From: Rathayibacter sp. VKM Ac-2760 | Lineage (GTDB): Bacteria; Actinomycetota; Actinomycetes; Actinomycetales; Microbacteriaceae | Assembly (NCBI RefSeq): GCF_009834185.1 | Contig: NZ_CP047173.1 | Span: 4,154,001 to 4,218,000, forward strand | Reading direction: 5' to 3' | Length of the DNA stretch: 64,000 nt | Part shown: positions 7,603 through 17,108 of the stretch, piece by piece | Numbering within the stretch: the stretch's first letter is position 1 | Layout: each line of letters opens with the position of its first letter | Notes under the pieces: generated by a model | Database searches by the model: none | Told to the model about the DNA's origin: nothing | Seen by the model: only the letters and a program-made list of their open reading frames with translations | Made by a program: the position numbers and the translations under genes

Positions 7603-8069
7603 TTTGTTGCCTTTCGGAGCGGTCTCGTGGGAGCGGGACGAACGCGACAATGTCGCGCATCCGGACGGTATCAGCGATCTGCCCTTCGCCTGCGTAGTCC
7701 CGGACGGCTTCGGACGCATGGAAGCGACCAGGCAGCGATCTTCATCCAGGGCGCTCTGCGTGCACCTGAGACCCTTGGTCGCCAAATCAGCCGGCCGGTC
7801 CGCGTCGACGACTCGATGCCGTTGGAGATCGAACGGACCTGCGCCCGGCGCTCGCCAATAGGCTTCTCGCGGGCGATTCGCCAGAGAACGGTGTCCCCAT
7901 TCCCGGCGTACTCGACTTCGGTCTCCTTGGTTCCGGCGCTGCAGGAGCATCGCGCTTATCGGAACACCGGCGACGCCGGGCTGGAGAGTGATCGCTCGCC
8001 TGTAGCGGGAGCCGCCTCACCCCGGCGCGTCTTGACGCCGAGTCGCTGGGTCTGCTCCAGACGACGACG
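7603..8069. other. Intergenic region without recognisable gene
   Basis: About 470 bases separate the lipoprotein start from the SHOCT-protein stop. Frames are open in places, but their translations are low-complexity (Arg/Ser/Pro-rich) and show no start signals or family likeness. I see no convincing gene, RNA or repeat in it. Confidence 0.5.
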
Positions 8070-8993
8070 TCAGAGCAGCTCGAGCAGCTGGGCCTTCTTG
8101 CGGTCGTACTCCTCCTGAGTGATCGCGCCGGAGGTGAGGAGGCCGTGCAAGGCGCCGATCCGCTGAGCCACTTCAGGGACCGACCCGCCGGCGGGAGTGG
8201 CGATGTCCGCACCGGCCTGGCTCTGCTGGGTCGACGTCTCGTCCGTCGGCACCTCAGGTGAGGCCTCGGTCGTGAGGGCGCGTTGTTCCTCGACCAAGGA
8301 ACCGATTGTCGACGCGCCGGTCCTCGCCCTGTGAAGCTCGAGCGCGAACACGTACTCGCGACCGTACGCCGTGATTCTCAGCGCCCCGCCTGAAGGCACG
8401 TCGACGACATCCGCGGATTCGATGGCACTGAGGGGGATCGCCGCTTCGGCACCCCGGTGCGTCCACTCCACAGCGTCGTCGAAGACGGTCACGACCGCTT
8501 TGTCACGCTTGTCACCGAACGGAGATGACCACAGCTTCTGGTGCGATGCCGCACTTCGAGCGCCGGCGCTCGGGACCGACGCGGATGACTCCTTGCCCGC
8601 GGCAGTCGACGGGCTTCCGGTTCCCGCGAGCGACACCGCTCGCCGGATGGCCGAATCGAGCCGTCCCCGCGCAAAGCCGAGCTCTCCTTGCGACGTTCGG
8701 TCTGTCACTCCCAGGAGGGAGCCGGTCGTCGTGGCCCCGGAGATGGTCGCGACGGCACCGGACCTCTCGCTTGTGACGGATACCGAGAGGTTGCCGTCCC
8801 AGTGCCGATAGGAGCTCTTCGCCCGAAGCAGCACGAACCCGGACGACGGATCCGCGTTCTGCACTGCCATGCGGCACTGCGCTGCCGCCATCAGCACTGC
8901 TCGGAAGACCACCTCCTCCGACGCGCCTGGAAAAGAAAGACGCCCGTTGCTCAGCGCAGAGGAGAAGAAGCCCATTCCTCGATAGTGCCGCAC
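8070..8993 (-). CDS. SHOCT domain-containing protein, unknown function
   Basis: The product has 307 residues. The C-terminal 30 residues (AQRIGALHGLLTSGAITQEEYDRKKAQLL) form a SHOCT motif, a short amphipathic tail often found on membrane- or nucleic-acid-linked proteins and thought to aid oligomerisation. The first about 100 residues form a compact alpha/beta region beginning MGFFSSALSNGRLSF. A middle beta-rich part (AVVTVFDDAVEW...AIPLSAIESADVV...LRITAYGREYVFAL) resembles a PH-like domain. No signal peptide or membrane segment is seen. GTG 8993 has a ggtgg in front of it; ATG 8975, six codons later, is an alternative. Function unknown. It lies at the edge of the defence island. Confidence 0.75.
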   Translation of the reverse strand: MRHYRGMGFFSSALSNGRLSFPGASEEVVFRAVLMAAAQCRMAVQNADPSSGFVLLRAKSSYRHWDGNLSVSVTSERSGAVATISGATTTGSLLGVTDRTSQGELGFARGRLDSAIRRAVSLAGTGSPSTAAGKESSASVPSAGARSAASHQKLWSSPFGDKRDKAVVTVFDDAVEWTHRGAEAAIPLSAIESADVVDVPSGGALRITAYGREYVFALELHRARTGASTIGSLVEEQRALTTEASPEVPTDETSTQQSQAGADIATPAGGSVPEVAQRIGALHGLLTSGAITQEEYDRKKAQLLELL

Positions 8994-9338
8994 TTACCAC
9001 CGGCCGGGGCCCCTTGGACGGTACCCAATCCACGAAGCCGTCAGGTGGTCGTCGGCGTTCGGGTTGTCAGGAGGGGGTGACGGTACTGACCGCGCGACGA
9101 GCCGTCACCTGCGCGATCTCCGTCGGGCAAGTGGACGAAACATCCCACAGCCGTGAGGGTTCCAACACAGCAGCTCGGGCGTCTAGAGGTCATCTCGCTG
9201 GCCCTGATCGAGAAGGATCGTTGCACGCTGGGCAATACTGTGACCCGGGCGCGACTTCTGATGTGCTCGAAACCCGGAGCACGTCGACGAGGTCACCATG
9301 CCGCCCTCGCGAGACGACGGTCCTGAAGGAGACACGCT
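8994..9338. other. Divergent intergenic region before the GmrSD-like gene
   Basis: About 345 bases lie between the divergent SHOCT-protein gene and the nuclease gene. No protein-coding signal is convincing. The last 15 bases hold the AAGGAG ribosome-binding site of the nuclease. Promoters for both genes are expected here, but I could not place -35/-10 boxes with confidence. Confidence 0.4.
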
Positions 9339-11402
9339 GTGAAAGCTGTGGACGCCAACCTGTTGGAGCTGCTGAAGAAAGCCGACCGCTTCGTCGTGCC
9401 GATCTACCAGCGGGTGTACTCGTGGGGTGAAGCGGAGTGCAGACAGCTCTGGAACGACATCATTCGCGCCGGCACACGCGATGAGCTGAGCAGCCACTTC
9501 ACCGGGTCGATCGTGTACATCGAGCGAGGTCAGGGCACGCGGACGTCGAGCGAGCCTGACCTCCTCATCGACGGTCAGCAACGAGTCACGACAGTGACGT
9601 TGCTCCTCGCAGCTGTGGCCGCTCGTCTGGACGAGCTTCCCGAGGAGGAGCGGGAGCCGGTGGCTGGGTTCGCCCCGCAGAAGATTCGCGGACTGTATTT
9701 GACGAACCAGTACGAGTCCGGGGACGGGTTCTTCAAGCTGATCCTCTCGCAGCGGGACAAGGAGGCGCTGAAGGCCGTTATTCAGAACGCTCCCCTGCCG
9801 ACCACGACCTCACGGGTCGTCACCAACTACCTCTACTTCGTCGACCTCCTGCGCGCTGCATCTAGCGACACCATCATCGACGTCTGCCGCGGCCTGGCCA
9901 AGCTGGTCGTGGTCGACGTGAAGCTGACCCGGGGCACCGATGATCCGCAGCTCGTTTTCGAGTCGATGAACGCGACCGGCAAGAAACTCTCCCAAGCCGA
10001 CCTGATCAGGAACTTCGTACTGATGGACCTGCCGCCGTCCAGGCAGGAGCGTCTATACGAGGCCTACTGGTTCCCCATGGAGCGACAGTTCCAGGGGGCT
10101 GACGAGAGCCGGTTCGACGAGTTCGTGCGCCACTTCCTCACTGTGAAAACACTCGCGATCCCACGCATCGATGAGATCTACGACGCCTTCAAGAGCTACG
10201 CCTCGGATCAGGAGCAGAACGGGACCGACCGCGACCAGCTGGTGACCGACCTGAACCGCCACGCCGGCTGGTTCGCGGCCATGGCGCTCGGCGCGGAGAC
10301 GGATCCTGCACTGGCTAAGCGCTTCCGTGAGCTCGACCAGCTGGCTACAGTCGCTTACCCCTTCCAGCTGCGCCTCTACTCGGATTACATCGCGGGTGTC
10401 CTCGACAGCCGCGCGTTCGTTGAGATCCTCGACGCGATCATCGCGTACCTGTTCCGTCGCGCCGTCTGCAGGATCCCCACCAACAGCTTGAACAAGACTT
10501 TCGCGACCCTCTCCTCTTCCATCGACACCGCCCACTACGTCGAGAGCGTCTGCAGTCGGCTCTTGACGCTTCCGGACTACAGGCGTTTCCCCACGAACGA
10601 GGAGTTCGAGGAGGCCTTGAAGACCGCCGACATTTACCACCTCAAGCGACGCGGCTACTTCTTCCGCGAGATGGAAAACCACGGCCGGAAGGAAGAAGTC
10701 TCCACAGCGGAGTACACCATCGAGCACATCATGCCCCAGCACATCACCCGCGACTGGCAGCAGGAACTCGGAACCGACTGGGAGGCCGTCCACGACCGCT
10801 ACCTGCACACGCTCGGCAACTTGACCCTCACCGGTTACAACCCGGAGTACTCAGACCGGCCGTTCCGCGAGAAGCGGGACATGCCGGGTGGATTCCGCGA
10901 CAGCCCCCTCCGCCTCAACAAAGGACTCGGGCAACTCGAAAGGTGGGAAGCGTCGAGTATCGAGCGACGCGCGGCCTCGCTCGCGGCGCAAGCCGGAAGG
11001 ATCTGGGCCATGCCGGCCCTCGACGAGCCGGTACTCGCCCAGTATCGCGAACGGTTCAGCGACTCCAGGCGATTCGACTGGTCTCAAGCGCACTCCATCC
11101 TCGACGCGCTACCCGCCGGGAGCTGGACGAGCTACAACAACCTTGCCGAAGCAGTCGGCACCGGCGCACAGGCAATGGCTCGGCACCTGAGCGGATGTAG
11201 TCGGTGCGTGAACGCCTACCGTGTGCTGACCTGGGACGGCGCTGTAGCTGACGAATTCCGCTGGCCGGACCCGGGAGACAAGCGGGACCCCGGCGACTTG
11301 TTGAGGGCGGAGGGCGTCGCTCTCGCCGGAGGACGGGCTGACCCGGAACAGCAGATGGTCGCAGAGGAGCTCCTGGCGCTCATCGGGGAGGACGAGCGAT
11401 AG
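9339..11402 (+). CDS. GmrSD-like DUF262/DUF1524 nuclease fused to an alkyltransferase-like domain
   Basis: The protein has 687 residues. The N-terminal DUF262 (GmrS-like) carries PIYQRVYSW at residues 21-29 and IDGQQR near 78-83, the ParB/Srx-type nucleotide-binding site. A central helical part leads to DUF1524 (GmrD-like), with the HNH-type EHIMPQH near 462-468 and LGNLTLTGYNPEYSDRPF. GmrSD proteins are type IV restriction enzymes that cut modified phage DNA. The last about 100 residues match the DNA-binding domain of O6-alkylguanine transferases (GSWTSYNNLAEAVG...NAYRVLTWDG...LRAEGV). The reactive Cys of PCHRV is replaced (NAYRV), as in non-enzymatic alkyltransferase-like (ATL) proteins. 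GTG 9339 has AAGGAG 7 bases upstream. Recognition of alkylated or otherwise modified bases by this tail is inference. Confidence 0.9.
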   Translation: MKAVDANLLELLKKADRFVVPIYQRVYSWGEAECRQLWNDIIRAGTRDELSSHFTGSIVYIERGQGTRTSSEPDLLIDGQQRVTTVTLLLAAVAARLDELPEEEREPVAGFAPQKIRGLYLTNQYESGDGFFKLILSQRDKEALKAVIQNAPLPTTTSRVVTNYLYFVDLLRAASSDTIIDVCRGLAKLVVVDVKLTRGTDDPQLVFESMNATGKKLSQADLIRNFVLMDLPPSRQERLYEAYWFPMERQFQGADESRFDEFVRHFLTVKTLAIPRIDEIYDAFKSYASDQEQNGTDRDQLVTDLNRHAGWFAAMALGAETDPALAKRFRELDQLATVAYPFQLRLYSDYIAGVLDSRAFVEILDAIIAYLFRRAVCRIPTNSLNKTFATLSSSIDTAHYVESVCSRLLTLPDYRRFPTNEEFEEALKTADIYHLKRRGYFFREMENHGRKEEVSTAEYTIEHIMPQHITRDWQQELGTDWEAVHDRYLHTLGNLTLTGYNPEYSDRPFREKRDMPGGFRDSPLRLNKGLGQLERWEASSIERRAASLAAQAGRIWAMPALDEPVLAQYRERFSDSRRFDWSQAHSILDALPAGSWTSYNNLAEAVGTGAQAMARHLSGCSRCVNAYRVLTWDGAVADEFRWPDPGDKRDPGDLLRAEGVALAGGRADPEQQMVAEELLALIGEDER

Positions 11403-11429
11403 CGACTTCGCCGGTCCAGTCCGGCGGTC

Positions 11430-12125
11430 CGACCAGTCGGCCGAGGCCGTGCTGACCGGCACCGACGGCGAGACCCTCCAGCAGTGCACGCTGCCGGGCA
11501 TCCCCCAGCCGCGGCCGCATTGGTGACGGGATGCTGCGCACCACCGCGCTCGTCAACTGGCGCTCGCATGCGCCGCCCAACTTCTCCACGCAGGCCGTCA
11601 TCCGCTCGCTCGGCCCGGCCGTACCGGACCCGGGCGACCTGGAGTCCTTCGCGTTTAGCGTCGCGGGCGCGCCGCTGACGGCTGCCGACCGGAACATGTG
11701 GGGCGTCACCTTCGCCGACGACGGGGACACCTATTACGCGACCGCGGCCTCGGGGCCGCGGTCCTCGTTGGTTCGGTGGAGCATGTCGGCGCGGACGATG
11801 ACGGCGATCCACGACGCGCCGGAGTGCCCGTCGCTCTCGCCGGACGAGACGCGGGTCGCGTACAAGAAGGACGTCGGGGACGGCGTGCCGGACTGGCGGA
11901 TCGCGGTGCTGAATCTCGCGTCGGGGGTCGAGACGATGCTGCCGGAGGAGCTGAGCGTGGACGATCAGGTCGCCTGACTCGACGACGAGACGCTGCTGTA
12001 CGGGCTACCGCGGGAGGGGGCGAGAGGGGGCGGCAGGCGATACCGACGTCTGGTCAACCTCGGCCGATGGGGCCCGGGACCCCAAGCTGTACCTCGAGCA
12101 GGCGTGGTCACCGTCGGTTGTTTGG
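11430..12125 (+). pseudogene. Remnant of a TolB/PD40-type beta-propeller protein
   Basis: A stretch from about 11531 encodes propeller-like sequence (NMWGVTFADDGDTYYATAASG, then SLSPDETRVAYKKDVGDG and IAVLNLASGVETMLPEE). It is cut by TGA at 11975-11977, where VA*LDDETLLYGLPREGA reads straight through, so a Trp codon has probably become a stop. The homology then shifts frame near 12025 and goes on as DTDVWSTSADGARDPKLYLEQ until about 12120. A short upstream remnant (VLTGTDGETLQQCTLPG) lies in front of 11525. The gene is dead, with at least one nonsense and one frameshift. It marks a decayed segment between two restriction loci. Confidence 0.75.
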
Positions 12126-12408
12126 CCCTAACGCATGCTCTCGCTGCACTGATGCCAAGTTGAAACCGCTCAGCCTCTCAACCGCAGACCAAAACGATCC
12201 CGAGCCCCGACCTCGAATCGGTGACCATCAGAGGTGACGCCGCTCCTTCTTTCCGGCGGATCGCTACCACGTTCCCCTTCCAAAGCTGATCTGTGATGCC
12301 ACGCCCCGACGTTAGGATGATCGCGGAGTTGCGCGCGGATCCGCTCAAGGTGAGAATCGCGCGGATCTGCCGTCCACTCCAGACGGCACGTGTGAGAGTA
12401 GGACATCC
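12126..12408. other. Upstream region of the four-gene restriction-like operon
   Basis: About 280 bases with no gene that I can support. The end holds gagagtagga, a plausible ribosome-binding site for GTG 12409. The operon's promoter should lie here. No clear inverted repeat or controller-protein gene was seen. Confidence 0.4.
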
Positions 12409-15126
12409 GTGGCGAGACTCAGCCTCAAGGCAGTCGAGGAGCGCGTCGCTCCACTGGCGGGGCGGGAGACGTATGACCGCGAGTTCATCTTCGAGCTGCT
12501 GCTCACCTACGGAAAGCCGCAGGGCAACGTCACAAGGCTGCGCAACGGCTCACTGAACGTCGCTATCGACCCCTCCACAGAGGTTGCGCAGAAGAACGTC
12601 GTCTACTTCAAGGAGACGAGCGGCGACCCGCTGGAGGTCATCGAAGAACTCAGGACGTCGCCGACCGTCGTCCGGTTCAGCACGCGCTTCGTCATCGTCA
12701 CGGACTACGTGGACGTGGTCGCCCACGACAGCAAGACGAACGAGACGATTGGCTTCCCGATCCGGGAGATCGACCGGCACTTCACTTTCTTCCTGCCATG
12801 GGCCGGCATGGAAAAGACGCAGTATGTCTCCGAGTCCCATGCCGACGTCAAGGCTGCCGAGCGCATGGGTAAGCTCTTCGACGAGCTACTGCAGGCCAAC
12901 CCGGGCATCTTTGACGACGAGCGCGGCCGCCACTCGCTAAACGTCTTCTTCACGCGCCTTCTGTTTTGTTTTTTCGCCGAGGACACCGGAATCTTCACGG
13001 ACAACCAGTTCACGACCGCCGTCGGCTCGCAGACGCATTCGGACGGTCTGGACCTGGCGGAGTTCCTGACCGACTTGTTCATGGCCCTCGACACCGAAGA
13101 CCCGGCCGACAAGCCGAAGCATCTCGCGGAATTCCCCTACGTGAACGGGCGGCTGTTCACGCTCACAGATAACCAGCCAGTGCCCCGTTTCACAAAGCAG
13201 GCGCGCGACGAGCTGATCGCCTCGGGCGCGCTCATCTGGCGCGACATCAATCCCGACATTTTCGGCTCAATGTTCCAGGCGATCGTGACGCCGGGCAAGC
13301 GCAGCGACCTGGGCCAGCACTACACCTCGGTGCCGAACATCCTCAAAACGATCGAGCCGCTGTTCCTGGAGGATCTAAAAGCGGAGATCAACGAGGCCCA
13401 GGACAGCGAGCGGCGGCTCAGCCGTCTGCTGGACCGCATCGCGACGATCAAGGTCTTTGACCCCGCCTGCGGATCGGGCAACTTCCTCGTCATTGCGTAC
13501 AAGGAGCTGCGGAAGCTCGAGCACGCCATCCTCGAGCGCCTCGCAGAGCTGAGCTCCTCGCATCAAGTGTTGTGGGCTGACTCAAGGATTAGAATCGAGA
13601 ATTTCTACGGCACCGAGATCGACGACTTCGCCGTCGAAGTTGCAATCCTGTCGCTGTGGATTGCGAAGCACCAGATGAACCGGGAGTTCCGCGAGAAATT
13701 TCGTGTGGAGATTCCCCTAATTCCGCTCAAGGAGGCCGGGCAGATCAAGGCGGGCAACGCGACGCGATTGGACTGGAACGAGGTCTGCGCCAACGATGGT
13801 GAGACGGAGATCTATCTGATCGGTAATCCTCCCTACGTCGGATCTAGCATGCAGACCGCCGAGCAAAAAAGCGAGTTCTCCGCAGTGTTTGGGCGACGGT
13901 CATTTTCAAAGAATCTAGACTACATAGCACTCTGGTTCATAAAGGGTGCCGACTATATTAAAGATTCAAGAGCGAAGCTCGCATTCGTCACTACGAACTC
14001 AGTGGCGCAAGGCGAGCATGTTAGCTTGATGTTCCCAACAATCTTCAGCATGGGCATCGAAATTGGATTTGCCTATACCTCATTTAAGTGGGAGAATAAC
14101 GCCAGGTACAACGCAGGAGTTACAGTTGCAGTAATTGGGCTTCGCAATACGTCTGATAAGCCAAAGTTCATCTTCACAGAGGGCCTTGAAATCGCGGCTA
14201 AGAACATCAACGGATACTTGGCCGATGCGCCAAGCATCATCGCCGGTCGTCAGATGAAGCCCATTTCCGCCGAACTCCCTCCGATGGCATTCGGATCCAA
14301 GCCGACTGACGGCGGCTACCTCGTGCTCGATCCTGCTGAAAAGAGTCAGCTAATTGCTGCATACCCGGATGCTATGGGGTTTGTGAAGCGCTTTGTCGGG
14401 GCAGCTGACTACATCAACGACATCGAACGCTACTGTCTGTGGATCACTGACCGTGAGGTAGACATTGCCCGGGAGATCCCGCCCATTGCGGAAAGGCTAG
14501 AACAACTCGCTTCCTGGCGGCTTCAAAGCAAAGCCCCGAGCACAGTAGACTTTGCAAAACGTCCGCACCGCTTCAAGCAACTGGCTTACAAGCCAACCGA
14601 CTCAATCATCGTTCCAAGCGTCTCCTCGGAGCGACGGGAGTACATCCCGGTTGGCTATCTGGGCCCTGAAGCGGTAATCTCTAATGCTGCTTATTCTGTT
14701 TACGACGCCGAGCCATGGCTTTTCGCTCTCCTGACGTCACGTACGCACATGGCGTGGACTCGTGCAGTCGGTGGGAAGATGAAGTCCGACTTCCGTTACT
14801 CGAACACGATTGTCTACAACAACTTTCCCGTGCCGCCCCTACCTGAGGCGTTGAAGGAGAAACTGACCGTTGTAGCGCTACGCGTGCTCGACGTGCGCGA
14901 GTACCACTGCGAGCAGACGCTGGCCGAGCTCTACGATCCAGACAAGATGCCGCAGGATCTGCGCGAAGCTCACGCGGCGATCGACGTGCTGGTCGACTCA
15001 ATTTATTCGAAGAGGCCGTACGAGACGGACGAGCAGCGCCTGTCTGACCTGTTCTCGATGTACGAGCGTATGACTGCCGGAGAGGCCGCGAAGGCCCCGG
15101 CGAAGAGGACCCGGAGTACTGAATAG
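12409..15126 (+). CDS. MmeI-like class I DNA methyltransferase, operon gene 1
   Basis: The protein has 905 residues. Methyltransferase motif I is FDPACGSGNF at residues 350-359 and motif IV is NPPY at 473-476, so it is an N6-adenine (gamma-type) enzyme. The GQHYTSVPNILKTIEPLFL approach is typical of MmeI/type IIL-like enzymes. A target-recognition region should follow NPPY. The N-terminus has a faint nuclease-like pattern (IDPST...NVVYFKET) but no clean PD-(D/E)xK, so cleavage by this subunit is doubtful. Codons about 480-807 are visibly lower in GC than the rest, suggesting exchange of the specificity region. GTG 12409 follows a GTAGGA. Its stop overlaps the next start by one base. Likely role: self/non-self marking for the operon. 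Confidence 0.88.
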   Translation: MARLSLKAVEERVAPLAGRETYDREFIFELLLTYGKPQGNVTRLRNGSLNVAIDPSTEVAQKNVVYFKETSGDPLEVIEELRTSPTVVRFSTRFVIVTDYVDVVAHDSKTNETIGFPIREIDRHFTFFLPWAGMEKTQYVSESHADVKAAERMGKLFDELLQANPGIFDDERGRHSLNVFFTRLLFCFFAEDTGIFTDNQFTTAVGSQTHSDGLDLAEFLTDLFMALDTEDPADKPKHLAEFPYVNGRLFTLTDNQPVPRFTKQARDELIASGALIWRDINPDIFGSMFQAIVTPGKRSDLGQHYTSVPNILKTIEPLFLEDLKAEINEAQDSERRLSRLLDRIATIKVFDPACGSGNFLVIAYKELRKLEHAILERLAELSSSHQVLWADSRIRIENFYGTEIDDFAVEVAILSLWIAKHQMNREFREKFRVEIPLIPLKEAGQIKAGNATRLDWNEVCANDGETEIYLIGNPPYVGSSMQTAEQKSEFSAVFGRRSFSKNLDYIALWFIKGADYIKDSRAKLAFVTTNSVAQGEHVSLMFPTIFSMGIEIGFAYTSFKWENNARYNAGVTVAVIGLRNTSDKPKFIFTEGLEIAAKNINGYLADAPSIIAGRQMKPISAELPPMAFGSKPTDGGYLVLDPAEKSQLIAAYPDAMGFVKRFVGAADYINDIERYCLWITDREVDIAREIPPIAERLEQLASWRLQSKAPSTVDFAKRPHRFKQLAYKPTDSIIVPSVSSERREYIPVGYLGPEAVISNAAYSVYDAEPWLFALLTSRTHMAWTRAVGGKMKSDFRYSNTIVYNNFPVPPLPEALKEKLTVVALRVLDVREYHCEQTLAELYDPDKMPQDLREAHAAIDVLVDSIYSKRPYETDEQRLSDLFSMYERMTAGEAAKAPAKRTRSTE

Positions 15127-17108
15127 TGAACCCGAGCAACAAGCTTGTGAATGTCGTTGACGTCACCTACGCGCAGACCAAGGCGTCGGTCAAAACGGAC
15201 GCGCTAGGTATGCGCGAAATGCAGCAGCGCGTGTTCGAGCAACGTGACGCTCAGCACCTGTTGGTGAAGGCTCCGCCGGCGTCGGGCAAGTCTCGAGCGC
15301 TGATGTTCGTGGCGCTCGACAAGCTTTACAACCAGGGCCGCAAGAAGGCCATCGTCGCAGTACCGGAGCGATCTATTGGCGCGTCGTTCGCTTCGACCAG
15401 CCTTTCGAAGTTCGGCTTCTGGGCTGACTGGGAGATCAAGGACGGGTACAACCTGTGCGATGCGGGGTCGTCGGCCGGCAAGGTCGATGCGTTCATCAAC
15501 TTCCTCGGGGGGCCTGAGCCGGTGCTGGTGTGCACGCACGCGACGCTGCGCTTCGCGTTTGAGAAGCTGGCACCGGAGTCGTTCAACGGCACGGTGCTGG
15601 CGATCGATGAGTTTCACCACGTCTCGGCAGATACGGAATCGTCGCGGTTGGGTGCTTTGCTGCGCGACGTGATGAACGGCTCGGATGTGCACATCGTGGC
15701 CATGACGGGATCGTATTTCCGCGGGGACTCGGTGCCTGTGCTGTCGCCCGAGGACGAGGCGAAGTTCACGCCGGTGACATTCAACTACTATGACCAGCTC
15801 AACGGCTACGAGCACCTGCGCTCGCTGGGTGTTGGACACCACTTTTATCAGGGGCGTTACACCGACGCGATCGACCAGGTGCTCGACCTCGACAAAAAGA
15901 CAATCGTGCACATCCCGAATGTGAACTCGGGCGAGTCCACGAAAGACAAAATCGAAGAGGTCGGTCACATCATTGATGCGATCGGTCATGTGGAGTCGAC
16001 GGATCCGGATACGGGGATCATCAGCGTGCGCCGCGAGGACACGGGCGAGATTGTGCGGGTTGCGGACCTCGTCGACGACACCGATCAGAAGAAGCGCGGC
16101 GACACGCTGCACTACCTGTCGCACATCGCGTCGAAGGAGCGCAACGGAGTCGACATCATCATCGCGCTGGGCATGGCCAAGGAGGGCTTTGACTGGCCGT
16201 TCGCCGAGCACGCGCTGACGGTCGGCTACCGTGCATCGCTAACCGAGGTGATCCAAATCATCGGGCGTGTGACCCGTGACAGCCCTGGCAAGTCGCACGC
16301 GCAGTTCACGAACCTCATTGCCGAGCCGGACGCGTCGCAGGGCGAGGTCAAGGTCTCGGTGAACAACATGCTGAAGGCGATCACAGCCTCGCTTCTCATG
16401 GAGCAGGTACTCGCGCCGAATTTCAACTTCAAAACGAAGAAGTTCGATGACGACGAGCCAGCGAAGAAGGGCGAGCTAAAGATCAAGGGCTTCAAGGAGC
16501 CTTCCAGCGACCGCGTGAAGCAAATTGTCGCATCGGATCTGAACGACCTGAAGGCGACGATCCTGCAGGATGACACGTTCGCTCGAGCCGCTGCCGGGTC
16601 GATCGATGCCGAGACCACCAATAAAGTGCTGATCGCGAAGATCATCCGGGAGAAGTACCCCGACCTCGCCGAGGAGCAGGTGGAGGAGGTGCGCCAGCAG
16701 GTCGTCGTGGACTCGGTCATCAAGAATGGCGAGGTGCGCCAGGTCGGCGACAAGCGTTTCATTAAGATGGCCGAGAAATTCGTGAACATCGACGAGCTAA
16801 ACATCAACCTCATCGACTCGGTGAACCCTTTCCAGCGGGCGTTTGAGGTGCTGTCCAAGTCGGTCACGCCGTCGGTGCTGCGCTTGATCCAGGACACGAT
16901 TATGTCGACGAAGATCGAATTCTCCGAAGAAGAGGCGCTGGCACTGTTCCCGAAGATCAAGACGTGGAAACAGGTCCACGGCACGAACCCGGACATCCGG
17001 TCCGAGGACCCCGCCGAGAAGAGGCTCGCTGCGGCGCTGCTGTTCCTGCAGAAGCTCGCAGCGGAACGCAAGGCGGAGAAGGCCGCGACGGAGACGGTGG
17101 TGGGATGA
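15126..17108 (+). CDS. SF2 DEAD/DEAH-type helicase/translocase, operon gene 2
   Basis: The product has 660 residues. The ATPase motifs are visible: Walker A APPASGKSR near residues 49-57, motif II IDEFHH near 159-164, motif III AMTGSYF, and in the second RecA domain TVGYRASLTEVIQIIGRVTRD with the arginine fingers of motif VI near 376-384. This is superfamily 2, close to restriction-type (HsdR/type III Res) translocases. A C-terminal part of about 240 residues is helical and charged (EEQVEEVRQQVVVDSVIKN) and has no nuclease motif I can see. GTG 15126 uses the last base of the preceding TAG stop. The 3' end overlaps the next gene by ATGA. It probably drives DNA translocation or unwinding for the nucleases encoded next. 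Confidence 0.88.
   Translation: MNPSNKLVNVVDVTYAQTKASVKTDALGMREMQQRVFEQRDAQHLLVKAPPASGKSRALMFVALDKLYNQGRKKAIVAVPERSIGASFASTSLSKFGFWADWEIKDGYNLCDAGSSAGKVDAFINFLGGPEPVLVCTHATLRFAFEKLAPESFNGTVLAIDEFHHVSADTESSRLGALLRDVMNGSDVHIVAMTGSYFRGDSVPVLSPEDEAKFTPVTFNYYDQLNGYEHLRSLGVGHHFYQGRYTDAIDQVLDLDKKTIVHIPNVNSGESTKDKIEEVGHIIDAIGHVESTDPDTGIISVRREDTGEIVRVADLVDDTDQKKRGDTLHYLSHIASKERNGVDIIIALGMAKEGFDWPFAEHALTVGYRASLTEVIQIIGRVTRDSPGKSHAQFTNLIAEPDASQGEVKVSVNNMLKAITASLLMEQVLAPNFNFKTKKFDDDEPAKKGELKIKGFKEPSSDRVKQIVASDLNDLKATILQDDTFARAAAGSIDAETTNKVLIAKIIREKYPDLAEEQVEEVRQQVVVDSVIKNGEVRQVGDKRFIKMAEKFVNIDELNINLIDSVNPFQRAFEVLSKSVTPSVLRLIQDTIMSTKIEFSEEEALALFPKIKTWKQVHGTNPDIRSEDPAEKRLAAALLFLQKLAAERKAEKAATETVVG

Noticed and set aside
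6136..12408. tRNA gene as integration site for the accessory island
   Set aside because: I looked at the island edges for cloverleaf-like sequence and T-loop GTTCxAxxC patterns and found none convincing, so no attachment site is claimed.
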